Source: Costus lasius
Taxonomy: Eukaryota; Streptophyta; Magnoliopsida; Zingiberales; Costaceae
Assembly: GCA_027563935.2 (NCBI GenBank)
Contig: CM050447.1
Location: 86,165,461-86,229,460, forward strand
DNA: 64,000 nt
Reading direction: 5' to 3'
The translations under genes and the position numbers were made by a program. The notes under the pieces were generated by a model, which worked only from the letters and a program-made list of their open reading frames with translations, made no database searches and was not told where the DNA came from. Of this stretch, positions 22,603-34,589 are shown in pieces (position 1 is the first letter of the stretch; each line of letters begins with the position of its first letter).

Positions 22603-24452
22603 GGTGTTCGTTGCTGCAGTTATCTACAACAAGCAAGAACAGCAAGGTCAGTATCAATGTTCAGAATCAATCCAGGACTTAAGAAAGATTCTTTTCTCAC
22701 TATTTTGTCTGACTGAAAAATCCAGTAAACAGTCCGAAAGAGTAACACTCTTTTAGTGAGATGGGATCCAGATTTCATACTTGGTCTCCGCGTCCCGCTC
22801 AGGCGAGATAAGATGCACAGAGATGACAAGCACTAATTTCTGGTAGGCTGTCCCAGCCAATCGCCAACCCGTGCGATTCCCCTTCATCTGGGCAATCCAG
22901 CAGACTGTGCCAACTGAGTTGGTACAACACAGTCTCTGATCCCACAGATGGCTGCCTCCACGTGCTACCATATGCGCCACATATGTAGTCTACATGGTCA
23001 AGCTGACCTGACCTACTCCCTGGACCACCACGTGCTATGCTGAGCAACGAGAGGGGATAAATCCCAACTCTGTAACACGCAGGTGAAATCCAGCACCGTC
23101 TGAAGATAGATGGACGTGCCCACTGAGTGGGTACAACACGGCTCCAACGATAATCAGAAAGGTGAGGTTTCGCGTCAGAAGGCTTACGAGCTTGATATAT
23201 TAGCGTTGGATTTTAACGGTCTTTTATCTTCTTACTATCAGGCATGCCTATGGCTATAGCAGAAGATAAACATAAACATGCAATTCTAATTATTAGCAAT
23301 AAGTAGAAAGCATGATCTTATGTGGTAATAGCCCATGAACCCTAGTAAGACCTTAATTTTACTTAAGTCTTCACTTGAGCTTCTTGGCATCTCATCTGGT
23401 CCAACCCAGTGCCCTAGCGCCAAGAGCACCTCAGGTGCACCACCAGGTGAATGCCCCTCTTGGATGTGTGCCTTTGTGCTCTTGTCTAATCAAAGTACAT
23501 TCTGATCTATCTAGACAAGGTTGACTCGTAGGTCAACAACATATTATAAATTAAGTACAATGTGATTCGCAGATCACAAATTAATTTACAATTTTTAAAT
23601 CCAGGCACGCAGGCCCCAGCACAGCACACAATTGGGCAACCCACATAAGACTAAATAAACAAGCATATGGTTCAATCATCATGTGATCCAATCAAGAAAT
23701 TAAATTTTGAAAAACCCCATGGCATCAATTTTAATTTCCTTATGTGCCCTACAACCTTACAATGGTCCATTGATAGGGATCCACTCATCCATCTAGTTAG
23801 ATCCTTTGCCCTTGCATGCACCGAGTCCTAACTGACCCGAGTTGACCTAATGGTCAACCATGCATGTGCAAAGGGCTGAACTACCCTCATGAGTTTGGGC
23901 AAGCGGGTGTGACCCCGGGCCTAACTCAAGTGTGTTCAGGAGTTGTCTCAACCAGACCTCGCTACATGCCCTAGATGCAGTCAACCTATAGCCACCATGT
24001 GCTTGCGCATAGGTGCTATCAGGTCAACCCATCTGAGCTGTCAGATGGTCTGATCAGACTTGGATCTAACCTAGTGGTGACTTCAACCCCATCAACCCAT
24101 CTAAGGGTTTAATGTAGTGGCACCTTAGATCTAACCAAGCGCGCAAGATATAAGTTTTAGAAAACTTTTAGAACATGCGCAATCATACAAACAAACAACA
24201 TGCTTGCATGTAACCCTTAGATCTAAGGGGGTCCCCTTCAAGGGGGAGCGCAAACTTTAGGGGGTCCCCTTCAAGGGGGAGCGCATACTTCATCAAAGCC
24301 ATGATATAAGCGCAAACCACATGTTAGCAAGATACAAGCGCAAACTTCATGTTAACATGATACAAGCGCAAACTTCATGTAAACAAAGCATGCATCAAGT
24401 AAGCGCATCATGAGGATCACATCAGCAAACATAATAGCATGCATAGAGCCTA
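22603..24452 (-). other. A2 untranslated leader
   Basis: It aligns with the A1 leader, including the three pre-gag hairpins (hairpin 1 as CCCACTGAGTGGG on the plus strand near 23137) and the TTGTAG acceptor-like site just before gag. The end next to the primer site contains short direct repeats, listed separately. Confidence 0.8.
24225..24392 (-). repeat. Short direct repeats in the A2 leader
   Basis: Two copies of a unit containing GGGGGTCCCCTTCAAGGGGG followed by AGCGCA occur in tandem, then several copies of CAAGCGCAAACTTCATGT. The first unit resembles the U5 tip of other family A LTRs (AAGGTCCCC...AGGGGAGGGGG). A1 lacks this array. Confidence 0.75.
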
Positions 24453-24464
24453 GCTCTGATACCA
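24453..24464 (-). other. A2 primer binding site
   Basis: GCTCTGATACCA on the plus strand is the reverse complement of TGGTATCAGAGC and lies two bases from the 5' LTR. Confidence 0.95.
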
Positions 24465-24466
24465 AT

Positions 24467-26158
24467 TGTAGGAACCCCTAATTGGGGGGCAAAAACCCTA
24501 AGCATGGCGCTAATGAAAAATATGCTAGCGGAAGCAAGGGTTTAAAATCATTTGCATGCCATATGTTCAACTATAACCGATTGAATAGGTTGAGATGAAA
24601 ATCATACCATAGCCATATGCTTGGAAGTCGGTTTGGAAGAAGAGATCAACTTAGGTCTCCTCCACAAGTCCACACACAAGATGAAGATGCTCACTTCCTT
24701 GAGATCTCTTGTGCTAGCAAGACACCCAAGCCTTCTTGTCGAATGGAAGGGGATGATGAACCTCCTTGTTGCCGAGAGCTTCACTTGCCCAACCTCTCCT
24801 TCTCGTCGTCAACCACACCTCAACGAAAGTCCAAGGCGTTCAAGAGAAGAGAGCAAACGCATATGCGTTTAGGCGTTTTTGTGAAACCGGCCTTGATGAC
24901 TTTCCATAAATGGAAGCTCATCAAGCCATGCGCTCAAGCCAACCCAAACGCATTTGAGCATTGAACCATGCGTTCACAATTGTGAACCGGTTCAAGCTAA
25001 ACCGTTCCAATCGACTTTGGTTCATGAACCAAACCGAAATGGCTCAAGCCATGTGGTCTAGACCATATTGAACCGCAAGGCTCATGATCTAACCATTCAT
25101 CACCTGATGCCCCTGATCTCTCCGATCTAGCATCATCTCTCTCGATCGAAGCTTACCGATCTCAAGCCCTAATCAATCAAACATGATCAGACCAGATCTC
25201 ACTTACAATCAGAGATTAAATCCCTTTAATCTGAACTCAAAGAATCCAGTCCACACGATCTGACTTAAGTAAGCCATATCATCAAATTGTGCGACCCTGA
25301 GGGTTTCCTTTAAATGTCGGTAACGATAACTTACGTTATCACGATCAGTGAGGGGTATCTAGCAACACATCACTGTCTCCCGATATAAAGGAAAGAGTCT
25401 TCCAAGACTACTCCCAAACCATAGCACAAGTGTGACTCAATTCACAAGGCATACATGTGTCCTTTGCCACTGGATGTTCTTATTGGACAAGCGGGTCAAG
25501 CTTGTAACTCCAATACGATGAGCATGATTAGATCAGATGCACATAGTCATCTGGGTATGGCCATACACTATCTCAATCATCTCATATAGGGGGCCCTTTA
25601 GAACACCACACTCCTTAAACAAGGAGACGGCAATCCTATGTCTATCACTAGTGCCCTAACCTGATTCAAGCTCACCATCCAAGATAGTCTATAATCATTA
25701 TGTTTCAAATGATATTGAACTACCTCAAGACAATGACAATCATCATTCAGAAACACAAGTGATCTCAAGTTAGAGGACATGTGCCACTTGCTGCATACAA
25801 GGATCATTCACATTGTGACAAGCAATGGAATATCCCAGTAGGGTCTGTCCAGTACATCCAATGTACCCATGAGTCTACATCTTATTCCATGCTCGAAGCA
25901 TCCTATAAGATTAGCACTCATATTAGTCTCAATCATATCAAGGCTGTCTCAAGTTCACCAAGATATCTCGACTAAGGACTTATAGCCTGTCAGCCTAGCT
26001 GAACAGCTTTGAGACATTATTCAGAAGTACACTTATTACAGCAGACAAGGTAACAACCTGAATAATAACCATGCCTTTTATAAACATACCAGTTTATAAC
26101 ATGATACATTTTATAATCCCAAGGCCTCAAACATTAGCCTTAAGGGCATACCCCAACA
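24467..26158 (-). repeat. A2 5' LTR (1692 bp)
   Basis: Same length as the partner at 17006-18697 and nearly identical. The end TACCCCAACA is followed by the GAAAG duplication. The hairpin is at 25325-25340. Confidence 0.96.
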
Positions 26159-26163
26159 GAAAG

Positions 26164-28858
26164 TTCTATTTGTAACATAAGCAATAAAAGGACCAAACTG
26201 AGTGGTTCAGTTGGTGCTTTCCTATGGCACTGTCGAATAGCCCATATAAACAAGAATTGCATCCAACAACTCTTTGCAAATGGATTGTTAGATTCAAGTT
26301 CCTTGGAGGAATTTGATACTTGTGAACCTTGTTTATTAGGGAAAATGACAAAGGCACCCTTCACCAAGATTGGTGAGAGGGCAGAAGGTTTATTAAATCT
26401 CATACATACTGATGTGTGTGGGCCCTTCAATAAACAAGCCAGAGGAGGGTACAACTACTTCATTACCTTCACTGATGACTTCAGTAGGTATGGCTATGTC
26501 TACTTAATGAGACATAAATCTGAATCCTTTGAGAAATTCAAGGAGTTCAAGAATGAAGTAGAGAACCAGCTTGGAAGATCCATTAAAGCTCTTCGATCAG
26601 ATCGAGGTGGAGAATACCTGAGCGGTGAGTTCTTCGACTATCTGAGAGAGTGTGGGATCATATCCCAACTTACTCCTCCTGGAACACCTCAATGGAATGG
26701 TGTGTCTGAAAGGAGAAATCGAACTCTATTGGATATGGTTCGATCTATGATGAGTCATGCAACTCTACCTTCATCATTCCGGGGGCATGCATTAGAAACA
26801 GCTTCTTTGATACTAAATAATGTTCCATCTAAGAGTGTCTCCAAAATACCATACGAGATGTGGAGTGGGAGACGCCCTAATCTCGCGTTTATCAGGATCT
26901 GGGGATGTGAGGCTTATGTCAAATGTCAGGATTCTAGCAAGCTATAACCTAGATCTGATAAGTGTGTTTTTGTGGGGTATCCTAAGGAAACTAAAGGATA
27001 CTACTTCTATGTCCCAACCGAGAACAAAGTTTTTGTTGCTCGGGGTGCTGTCTTTCTAGAGAAAGAATTCCTTATGAAAGAAGTTAGTGGGAGGAAGTTT
27101 GACTTGGATGAGATCCAAGTGCAAGCACAAGACAAAGAGATGGAATCTGAGCCACCTGCACCGGTTGCTAGGCAACCTGAGGCATAGACACAGGTCCCGC
27201 GTAGGTCTGAGAGAATTCATCGTGCACCTGAAAGGTATGGGTCGCTACCAACCCAACACGATGGGATCTTCATCATTGAGGATGAACCCAGAACCTATGA
27301 TGAGGCGGTCAGTGGACCGGACTCCGAGAAATGGCTTGACGCCATGCGATCCGAGATGGATTCCATGTCGGCTAACAAAGTCTGGGATTTGGTTGAGCTG
27401 CCTGATGGGGTAAAACCCATAGGGTGTAAATGGGTCTTCAAGAGGAAGACAGACATGGATGGCAAAATAGTTACCTATAAGGGTAGACTAGTGGCTAAAG
27501 GATTTAAACAAGTCCACGGGGTGGACTATGATGAAACCTTCTCGCCAGTTGCCATGATTAAATCCATTCGGATTCTGCTTGCTATAGCTGCATATCATGA
27601 CTATGAGATATGGCAGATGGATGTGAAGACAGCGTTCCTTAACGGGAAGCTGACTGAGGATGTGTATATGTCACAACCTGATGGCTTCATCCTTCCTACA
27701 GAGGCTAATAAGGTCTGCAGGCTAAAGAGGTCCATTTACTGATTGAAGCAAGCATCTCGAAGTTGGAATCTTCGATTTGATGAAGCCGTGAGAGATTATG
27801 GCTTTATCAAAAGCGAAGATGACGCCTGTTTATACAGAAAATTCAGTGGGAGCTTGGTGATTTTTCTGGTCTTGTATGTTGATGACATACTGCTCATCGG
27901 AAACGATATCCCTAGTCTTCAAGCTGTGAAGACATGGTTGGGGAAGTGTTTGGAGATGAAAGACTTAGGGGAGGCCACCTATATTCTAGGCGTGAGGATC
28001 TACCGGGATAGATCCAAGAGGCTTCTGGCCCTTAGTCAGAGTACTTACATTGATAAGGTACTGGAGAGGTTCTACATGGAGCAATCCAAGAAAGGATACC
28101 TTCCAATAAGACATGGTCTTACTCTCTCAAAGAGCCAGTGTCCTACGACACAGGCTGAGAGGGATGACATGAGTCGAATTCCTTATGCTTCGGCAGTCGG
28201 ATCGATCATGTATGCAATGTTGTGTACTAGACCAGATATGGCATATGCTGTGAGCATAACCAGCCGATACCAATCCAATCCAGGTCTGCAGCACTGGGTG
28301 GCTGTAAAGAACATCCTAAAGTATCTGAGAAGAACTAAGGATCTGTTCTTGGTCTATGGGGGACAGGAAGAGCTCAGTATGCAGGGCTATACTGACGCAT
28401 CGTTCCAGTCTGACCCTGACGACTTTAGATCGCAGGTCGGCTATGTGTTCAAGATAAATGGAGGCGCTGTATGTTGTAAGAGCTTCAAGCAATCCACCAT
28501 AGCAGATTCTACAACCGAAGCTGAGTATGTGGCTGCTTCTGAGGCAGCCAAGGAAGCTGTTTGGATAAGGAAGTTCTTATGTGATCTTCAAGTGGTACCT
28601 AGTGCAATGGATCCCATTGAACTCTACTGTGACAACAATGGAGCAATTGCACAAGCCAAGGAACCACGGTCTCATCAAAGATCCAAACACATACTCAGAA
28701 GATTTCACCTGATCAGAGAAATCATTGACAGAGGTGATGTCAAGATTAGCAGATTAGACACAGAGAACAATCTGGCAAACCCATTGACCAAGGCTTTGGC
28801 GCAGCAGAAGCATGATGGTCACGCTAGAGATATGGGGTTGAGATTCCTCAACTTCTAG
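26164..28858 (+). pseudogene. pol: B2 pre-integrase, integrase, reverse transcriptase, RNase H
   Basis: This is the rest of the B2 polyprotein, in frame with 17005. The pre-integrase zinc site (WHCRIAHIN ... CEPCLLGK) comes first, then the integrase core with DVCGPF, RSDRGGEY and the VSERRNR glutamate. The integrase-RT linker, reverse transcriptase with YVDDI near 27880, and RNase H with YTDAS, TTEAEY and CDNNGA follow. Stops are TAA (26945-26947), TAG (27185-27187) and TGA (27740-27742, replacing the glycine of the conserved SIYGLKQ). With the gag stop this makes four nonsense codons in about 1306 codons and no frameshift, so decay is by point mutation. The polypurine tract at 28869-28879 follows the stop. 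Confidence 0.95.
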
Positions 28859-28879
28859 GTCTTAGTGCAAGTGGGAGAT

Positions 28880-30849
28880 TGTTGGTGTATATGCCCTAGG
28901 ACCTAGTTTTGGTCAACTTATGTACTACTTGACATTGATATTTATATATCATTCTGGCATTGTCATTATCATTGTTTGTCTACACCTGCGATTGTGTACT
29001 TACATGATAATGTCCCTGGAGACAGATTGGATCTGTGCTCAAATAATCGTCCCCAGTCGATGTACCTGAGTGGATATGGGACAGCTCTGGTACTTGTGAG
29101 ACTGGTATGTGGGCTGGTTAGGCACGTGGTGCTAACGCAGACACATGGGTATATCATTGGAGGATATACTGGATAGACCCGCTATGAGGCTATGACTTGG
29201 TGTCATGAGTTATCCTCATAAGTGACAGGAGATGCATTGATCCCTTGACTTGAGGTCATTGATCATTCTATATGGTTAGGGACTTGCTTTGATACAACCT
29301 AACACCTTGCCGTAGCTGGGAGGTCATAACGGTTGTTATTGAGCATGTCACGACCCATTTGAGAAGATCAATGGACAGACATAGGATTTGCCCCTTCCCT
29401 AGGGAAGTATGATATCCATGGAGCTCCTTTATGGTTCTATGACTGAGAGTGTATGGCCATACCCAAGTGAGAACCAGTTTTAGTCATAGCCATGTGATTG
29501 GATGAAAACAAGTGGTGACACACTTGTCCAATCGGATATCAGTTCGGCAAAGAGACTGTAATGCATCTGTACCTAGTTGCGATGATGGGGATGTCGATGT
29601 CGATATCCATTCCAATGACTTGGGTAGCAGCGATGCACTGCTAGGTGTCACTCACTGCTTGTGATGACCTCTGGTCAGCACTGCCAGCGTCAGAGGAACC
29701 TACAGGGTCGCACACCTTGATACTTGAGTTCTCGTATTGATCGGGAAGCCTTATGATCGAGTTATTGGATAACTCGGATCTAATTGGGAGATTTCATCAG
29801 CGCCAATGGGCCTGATGAGATGGAAGAATATTATTGGAGCCAAACTTCATTTTTGGCAGGTTGACCCGTATTTGACCATGGTTGGTCACATTTGGATTAG
29901 GGTTGCATTGGATTGGATCCAAATGCTTAATCAACCCATGTGATGAAGTTTGGGCTAGCTCATTGTCCAATGAGGCCCAATAACAAGTTCTCATGGAAAG
30001 ATGAGAGGCTAAAAGGGTATAATGGGGAGAAACATGAACCATTAAGCGCCTAGGGGCATAATGGGGTCATGTTAGTGCCTTTGCTTCATTATGGAAGTAA
30101 AGGGCGCCTCCCCTCTCTTCCTTGGATGGAATGCATGCCTCTATGGCATTGCTTAGGGCGCAAGGCAAGGCCTTGGCGCACAAGGAAAGGCGTGGGGCAC
30201 AAAAGGAATGGTTGAATGAGAATTATGGAAATGTCTTGGAGACTTTCCTTGTCTCAAACCTCCTCATCCTAGCCCTACACTTGTCTTAATCCTAGCCCTT
30301 ACCCTAACAGCCTCTTGCCCTATAAATGTGACCCTAGTCGCCCCCTCTTGAGGATGATCAATCCTTGAAGGCGTGAACACATCAAGAGGGCAAGAATAAG
30401 GGGCATTGGCGCAACCATCTTCTTCCATCAAACTCTAGCTGCAAGCTTCTTCCCTTCTTCCTCCTTTGGCGCAAGAGAAGTAAAGGCTTGGCGGCATTCT
30501 CCCTTCTCCTCTCTTCTTCATCAATTGGCGCTTCTACCTTGGAGGTGGCGCAAGCATTCAAGAAGAGAACTAAGGCTTGGATCTTCTTCCCGAGGCTAGC
30601 ACCGGGCGTGGAAGAAGAGAACTCAAGAGATCCGTATGTGTGAGACTGCAGAGGGCGCACACATGGGCGCCTACATCGGCATCGCTCTACATTGCTCTTA
30701 AGGTATTTCCTAACTCATCGTGTCGACTCCCTTGCTTGCGATCTTCACTGGGTCTTTGGGACCGGCCTGTTTCGGGGACATTATTCCGCCGCGAAAAATG
30801 TATGTCTATAACTCTGAAACTTGTAAAATGTCCCCGGGGTTTCCCAACA
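28880..30849 (+). repeat. B2 3' LTR (1970 bp)
   Basis: Same length and termini as 10550-12519, with about 35 mismatches by eye spread evenly. It is followed by CTGGG (30850-30854), matching 10545-10549. The hairpin TGACC-TCT-GGTCA is at 29665-29677 and the TATA box at 30321-30327. Confidence 0.96.
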
Positions 30850-30854
30850 CTGGG

Positions 30855-31355
30855 TTCTAGCTTGCCAGAATCCTGACGTTTGACATAAGCCTCACATCCC
30901 CAGACTCTGATAAAAGAGAGATTCGGTCATCTCCCACTCCATACCTCGTATGGAATCTTAGAGACAATTTTAGGTGGAACATTACTTAGTATGAGAGAAG
31001 CAATCTCAAGTGCATGGCCCCAGAATGAGGGTGGTAGAGTTGCATGACTCATCATAGATCGAACCATGTCCAACAAGGTTCGGTTTCTCCTTTTAGACAC
31101 ACCATTCTATTGAGGTGTTCTAGGAGGAGTGAGTTGGGAAAGAATCCTACACTCTTTAAGATAGTCAAATAACTCACTGCTCAGGTACTCTCCACCATGA
31201 TCTGATCGAAGAGCCTTAATAGATCTACCAAGCTGGTTCTCTACTTCATGTCTGAACTCCTTAAATTTCTCAAAGGATTCGGACTTATGTCTCATTAAAT
31301 AGACATAACCGTATCTACTGAAGTCATTAGTAAATGTGATGAAGTAGTTGTGCCC
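30855..31355 (-). pseudogene. B1 integrase remnant, cut off by G1
   Basis: On the minus strand this reads the integrase core (YFITFTNDFSRYGYVYLMRH, then RSDHGGEY) and runs into the segment at 10549 once B2 is removed. The second catalytic region reads RSDHGG where other copies read RSDRGG, and further point changes are present. At 31351-31355 (TGCCC) the sequence meets the terminus of G1's LTR. The upstream parts of B1 (gag, protease, 5' LTR) are not found in the window and may have been lost with the right end of G1. Confidence 0.9.
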
Positions 31356-32880
31356 TGATAGGTTTCCGCAAGTACACGGAATTATCGAAGTAATATGAAA
31401 GATATCCACAGAGACCTTATTGTTATGTACCAAATAACTACTTTCTTACTAGCTAAGTAAACTGAATATGATGCAAGTGATTGATAGAAAAAGCGTAAAG
31501 ATAAACAGAGAGATAAACATGGGACTAGGGTTTCACCAACCTTGATTTCAATGACTATATATATATAAAAGGTCGTCAATCAAATCCTATCATGATAAAG
31601 ACTTAATTTACTTCATAAAGGGATTATCTCACTTTCGTGCAGATAACCATGCAGAGATAAATCCTCACTTTCGTGCAAGATTCATCCCAAGCTAATGATA
31701 AGTAAATCATCAATCAGAGAATTCAAAGATCACTTTCGTGCATCCGAATTCTAAGTTGATTGTCTCAAGCGGAATCTCAATGATCACTTTCGTGCATCCG
31801 AGACACATCACAAGTTCTATTTGTGGTTCTCCAACGTTCTGATCCTCACTTTCGTGCAAGATCTCTACGTTTGACACAATAACTCTATACTAGATCAATA
31901 TTGTTAAGCATGACAATTAATCTACTAGAATAGATCAAATTAGATCTAACCTAAGGAAGGGATCCTAACATGCAATTCTAGGGTTCCAAGTTCTCAAGCA
32001 AATCACCTTTCACTCTCATTGCGAAAACTCTAAAACATGAATAATAACATAGATCTATGGAGAATTAAAGACAATTCATCACAAAACTAGAATTATCACA
32101 ACGAAGATTATCATGACGAAAGAAAAAGATTATCTAGTCATACAAAATCAAGGGGATTACACCCCACGTCCCTAATATATCTAAGCTTGTATGGAGGAAG
32201 AAATACAGTGAATCATAGTCTCAGAGTGATCAGAAAATGAAAAGAAAGGAGAAACAACTTTACACCACAGCTGTAAAAGAGTTTACAGCCGTAATTTGCT
32301 TCGATGAACTGCACTGTCACGCTGTTTTGTTGGTTTCTCCTCCGATCAGACTCCAAATGCTTTGAAACTTCTAAAATGTCTTCCTCTCCTTCAGGCGAAG
32401 CTTCTGGGTAAAAATCACGGCCGGAGATGGTCTCGACACCTGTCGGCGCGAGGACAAACCCTAACTGCCTCCCTACCGATTGCTCTCTGGATACATGACA
32501 AAATTTGGCCTTTTCAGTGCATGTGTCTTATCCTCTTAAAGGTGAAGTGACCGCAACTTTCAGATTCCAATTTGGAGCTCTGGATCAAAAGTTATGGCCC
32601 GAACAAGTTTTAGCCATAGAAAACTCGTGATTTTGATTGGAAATTACGGCCGTGTAATATTTTACGGCAGTGCCGTATTTTCATTCTATGCATCGAAAGT
32701 CAAAATTACGGCCCGTAAAATATTTCTCAATGGTGCCATAAAATCGGACGAGTTCTCTAGTCTAGATCGCCTGGGAAATACGGTACCGTAGAATAGTTTA
32801 TGGCCATGCCATAAAATCAGCAAAGGTTTATGTTCTGAAAGCGTTAAAAAATATGGCAGTGTAATTCTTTACGGCAGTGC
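31356..32880 (-). repeat. G1 3' LTR, partial (gypsy-like family G)
   Basis: On the plus strand it begins TGATAGGTTTCCGCAAG, as does the G1 5' LTR at 42850, and both align for about 1.5 kb until A3 starts at 32881. It carries five TCACTTTCGTGCA motifs (31629, 31665, 31730, 31784, 31846) and the start of the TACGGC palindrome array (from 32642). The distal part of the LTR and most of the G1 interior are missing. Confidence 0.9.
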
Positions 32881-34569
32881 TGAAGGTCCCCTAATACAAG
32901 GGGAGGGGGCGAAACCCTAATAGAAGGCGCATATAAGGAATTTCGAGTGGAAGCAAGGGTTTCTTTTGTTTCATCTTTTGCATGCCATATGATCAACATA
33001 TAAATGCTTGTATAGATCGATAGAGATCATACCATAGCCATGAGGAAGATGGCGACTTGGAAGAGAAAGATGCAAGCGCTTCTTCTCCAAAGGTGCCGCA
33101 CACAAGAAGAGAGGTGGCTCCTTCTTGGTGATCTTTGTGCTAGCAAAGATCTTCAAGTGCCCTTGTCGTGTGAAGAAGATTGAGATCTCTCTTGCTTGGC
33201 CGAATAACCTCCTTGGCGTGAAGACTCTTTTTCTCTCGGAGAGAGGAGACGTCGAGAGGAGGAGATAGGCGACGTGAGAAACGTTCCATGTGAACGTTAA
33301 GACATGGCTTCTAAAAATAGTAAGCCTTAATGTCTCAAGCGGTTATGCGTTCACTTCAAAGTGAACCAAGCGCTTATCTCACTCCCTTTTGAACCATGCG
33401 CTCATACATGAGCCGGTTCAATTGTATTTTGGTCCAAGACCAAATTAAATCAGCCCAAGCGATTTGGTCTAGACCATAGTAAACCCTAAGGTTCCAGATC
33501 TAACCGTTCATCTCTTGATGCTCTTGATCTCACCGATCTAGCATCAAATCTCTCGATCGAAGCTTACCGATCTCAAGCCCTAATCAATCAAACATGGTCA
33601 GACCAGATCTCACTTACAATCAGAGTCTAAATCCCTTTAAACTGAACCCAAACAATTCAGTCCACACGATCTGACTTAAGTAAGCCATATCATCAAATTG
33701 TGCGACCCTAAGGGTTTCCTTTAGATGTCGGTAACGATAACTTACGTTATCACGATCAGTGAGGGGTATCTAGCAACACATCACTGTCTCCCGATATAAA
33801 GAAAAGAGTCTTCCAAGACTACACCCAAACCACAGCACAAGTGTGAATCCACTTCACTAGGCATACATGTTTCCTTTGCCACTGGATGTTCTTATTGGAC
33901 AAGCGTGTCAAGCCTGTAACTCCAATATGATGAGCATGATTAGATCAGATGAACATAGTCACCTGGGTATGGCCATACACTTTCTCAATCATCTCATCCA
34001 GGGGGGCCCCTTTAGAACATCACACTCCAATCAAGGAGACGGCAATCCTATATCTATCACTAGTGTCCTAACCTGACTCATGATCATTATCCAAGATAGT
34101 CTATAACCATTATGTTTCAAATGATATTGAACTACCTCAAAACAATGACAATCATCATTTAGAAACACAAGTGATCTCAAGTCAGAGGACATGTGCCACT
34201 TGTTGCAAACAAGGATTATTCACATTGTGACAAGCAATTGAATATCCTAGTAGGGTCTGTCCAGTACATCCAATGTACCCATGAGTCTACATCTTATTCC
34301 ATGCTCGAAGCATCCTATAAGATTAGAACACATATTAGTCTCAATCATATCAAGGCTGTCTCATGTTCACCAAGATATCTCGACTAAGGACATTACAGCA
34401 TGTCAGCCAAGCTGAACAGCATTGAGACATTATTCAGAAGCACACTTATTGCAGCAGACAATGTAACAAACTGAATAACAACCATTGCCTTTATAAACAT
34501 AAGAGTTTATACATGATACTGAAAGAATCCCAAGGCCTCAAACATTAGCCTTAAGGGCATACCCCAACA
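32881..34569 (-). repeat. A3 left (3') LTR (1689 bp)
   Basis: It begins TGAAGGTCCCC and ends CCCCAACA and is almost the same as solo LTR A4. It is followed by the polypurine tract and the gag-pol stop. The hairpin GATAAC-TTAC-GTTATC is at 33736-33751. Confidence 0.95.
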
Positions 34570-34589
34570 ATCTCCCACTTGCACTTAAT

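Larger units (their letters stand above)
17006..26158 (-). mobile_element. A2: full-length, very young family A copia element
   Basis: Two 1692-bp LTRs flank the primer site, leader, gag-pol and polypurine tract. It is bordered by GAAAG at 17001-17005 and 26159-26163 and inserted in the B2 protease/pre-integrase region. By eye the LTRs differ at only one base (in the CAAGTCAGAGG/CAAGTTAGAGG segment near 18317 and 25770), so insertion is recent. The gag-pol frame nevertheless has two stop codons. Confidence 0.97.
10550..30849 (+). mobile_element. B2: complete family B copia element carrying nested insertions
   Basis: Two 1970-bp LTRs (10550-12519 and 28880-30849) flank a gag-pol region. The whole is bordered by the 5-bp target duplication CTGGG at 10545-10549 and 30850-30854. 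Flanking sequence on both sides is B1 pol, so B2 inserted into B1 in opposite orientation. Removing A4 and A2 with their duplications restores one continuous reading frame, apart from four stop codons. I counted about 35 mismatches between the LTRs by eye, so it is clearly older than A2, which lies inside it. Confidence 0.96.

Noticed and set aside
31629..31858. Regularly spaced TCACTTTCGTGCA copies as a CRISPR array.
   Set aside because: The repeat is only 13 bases, spacers vary and are conserved between LTR copies, and the setting is a plant retrotransposon.
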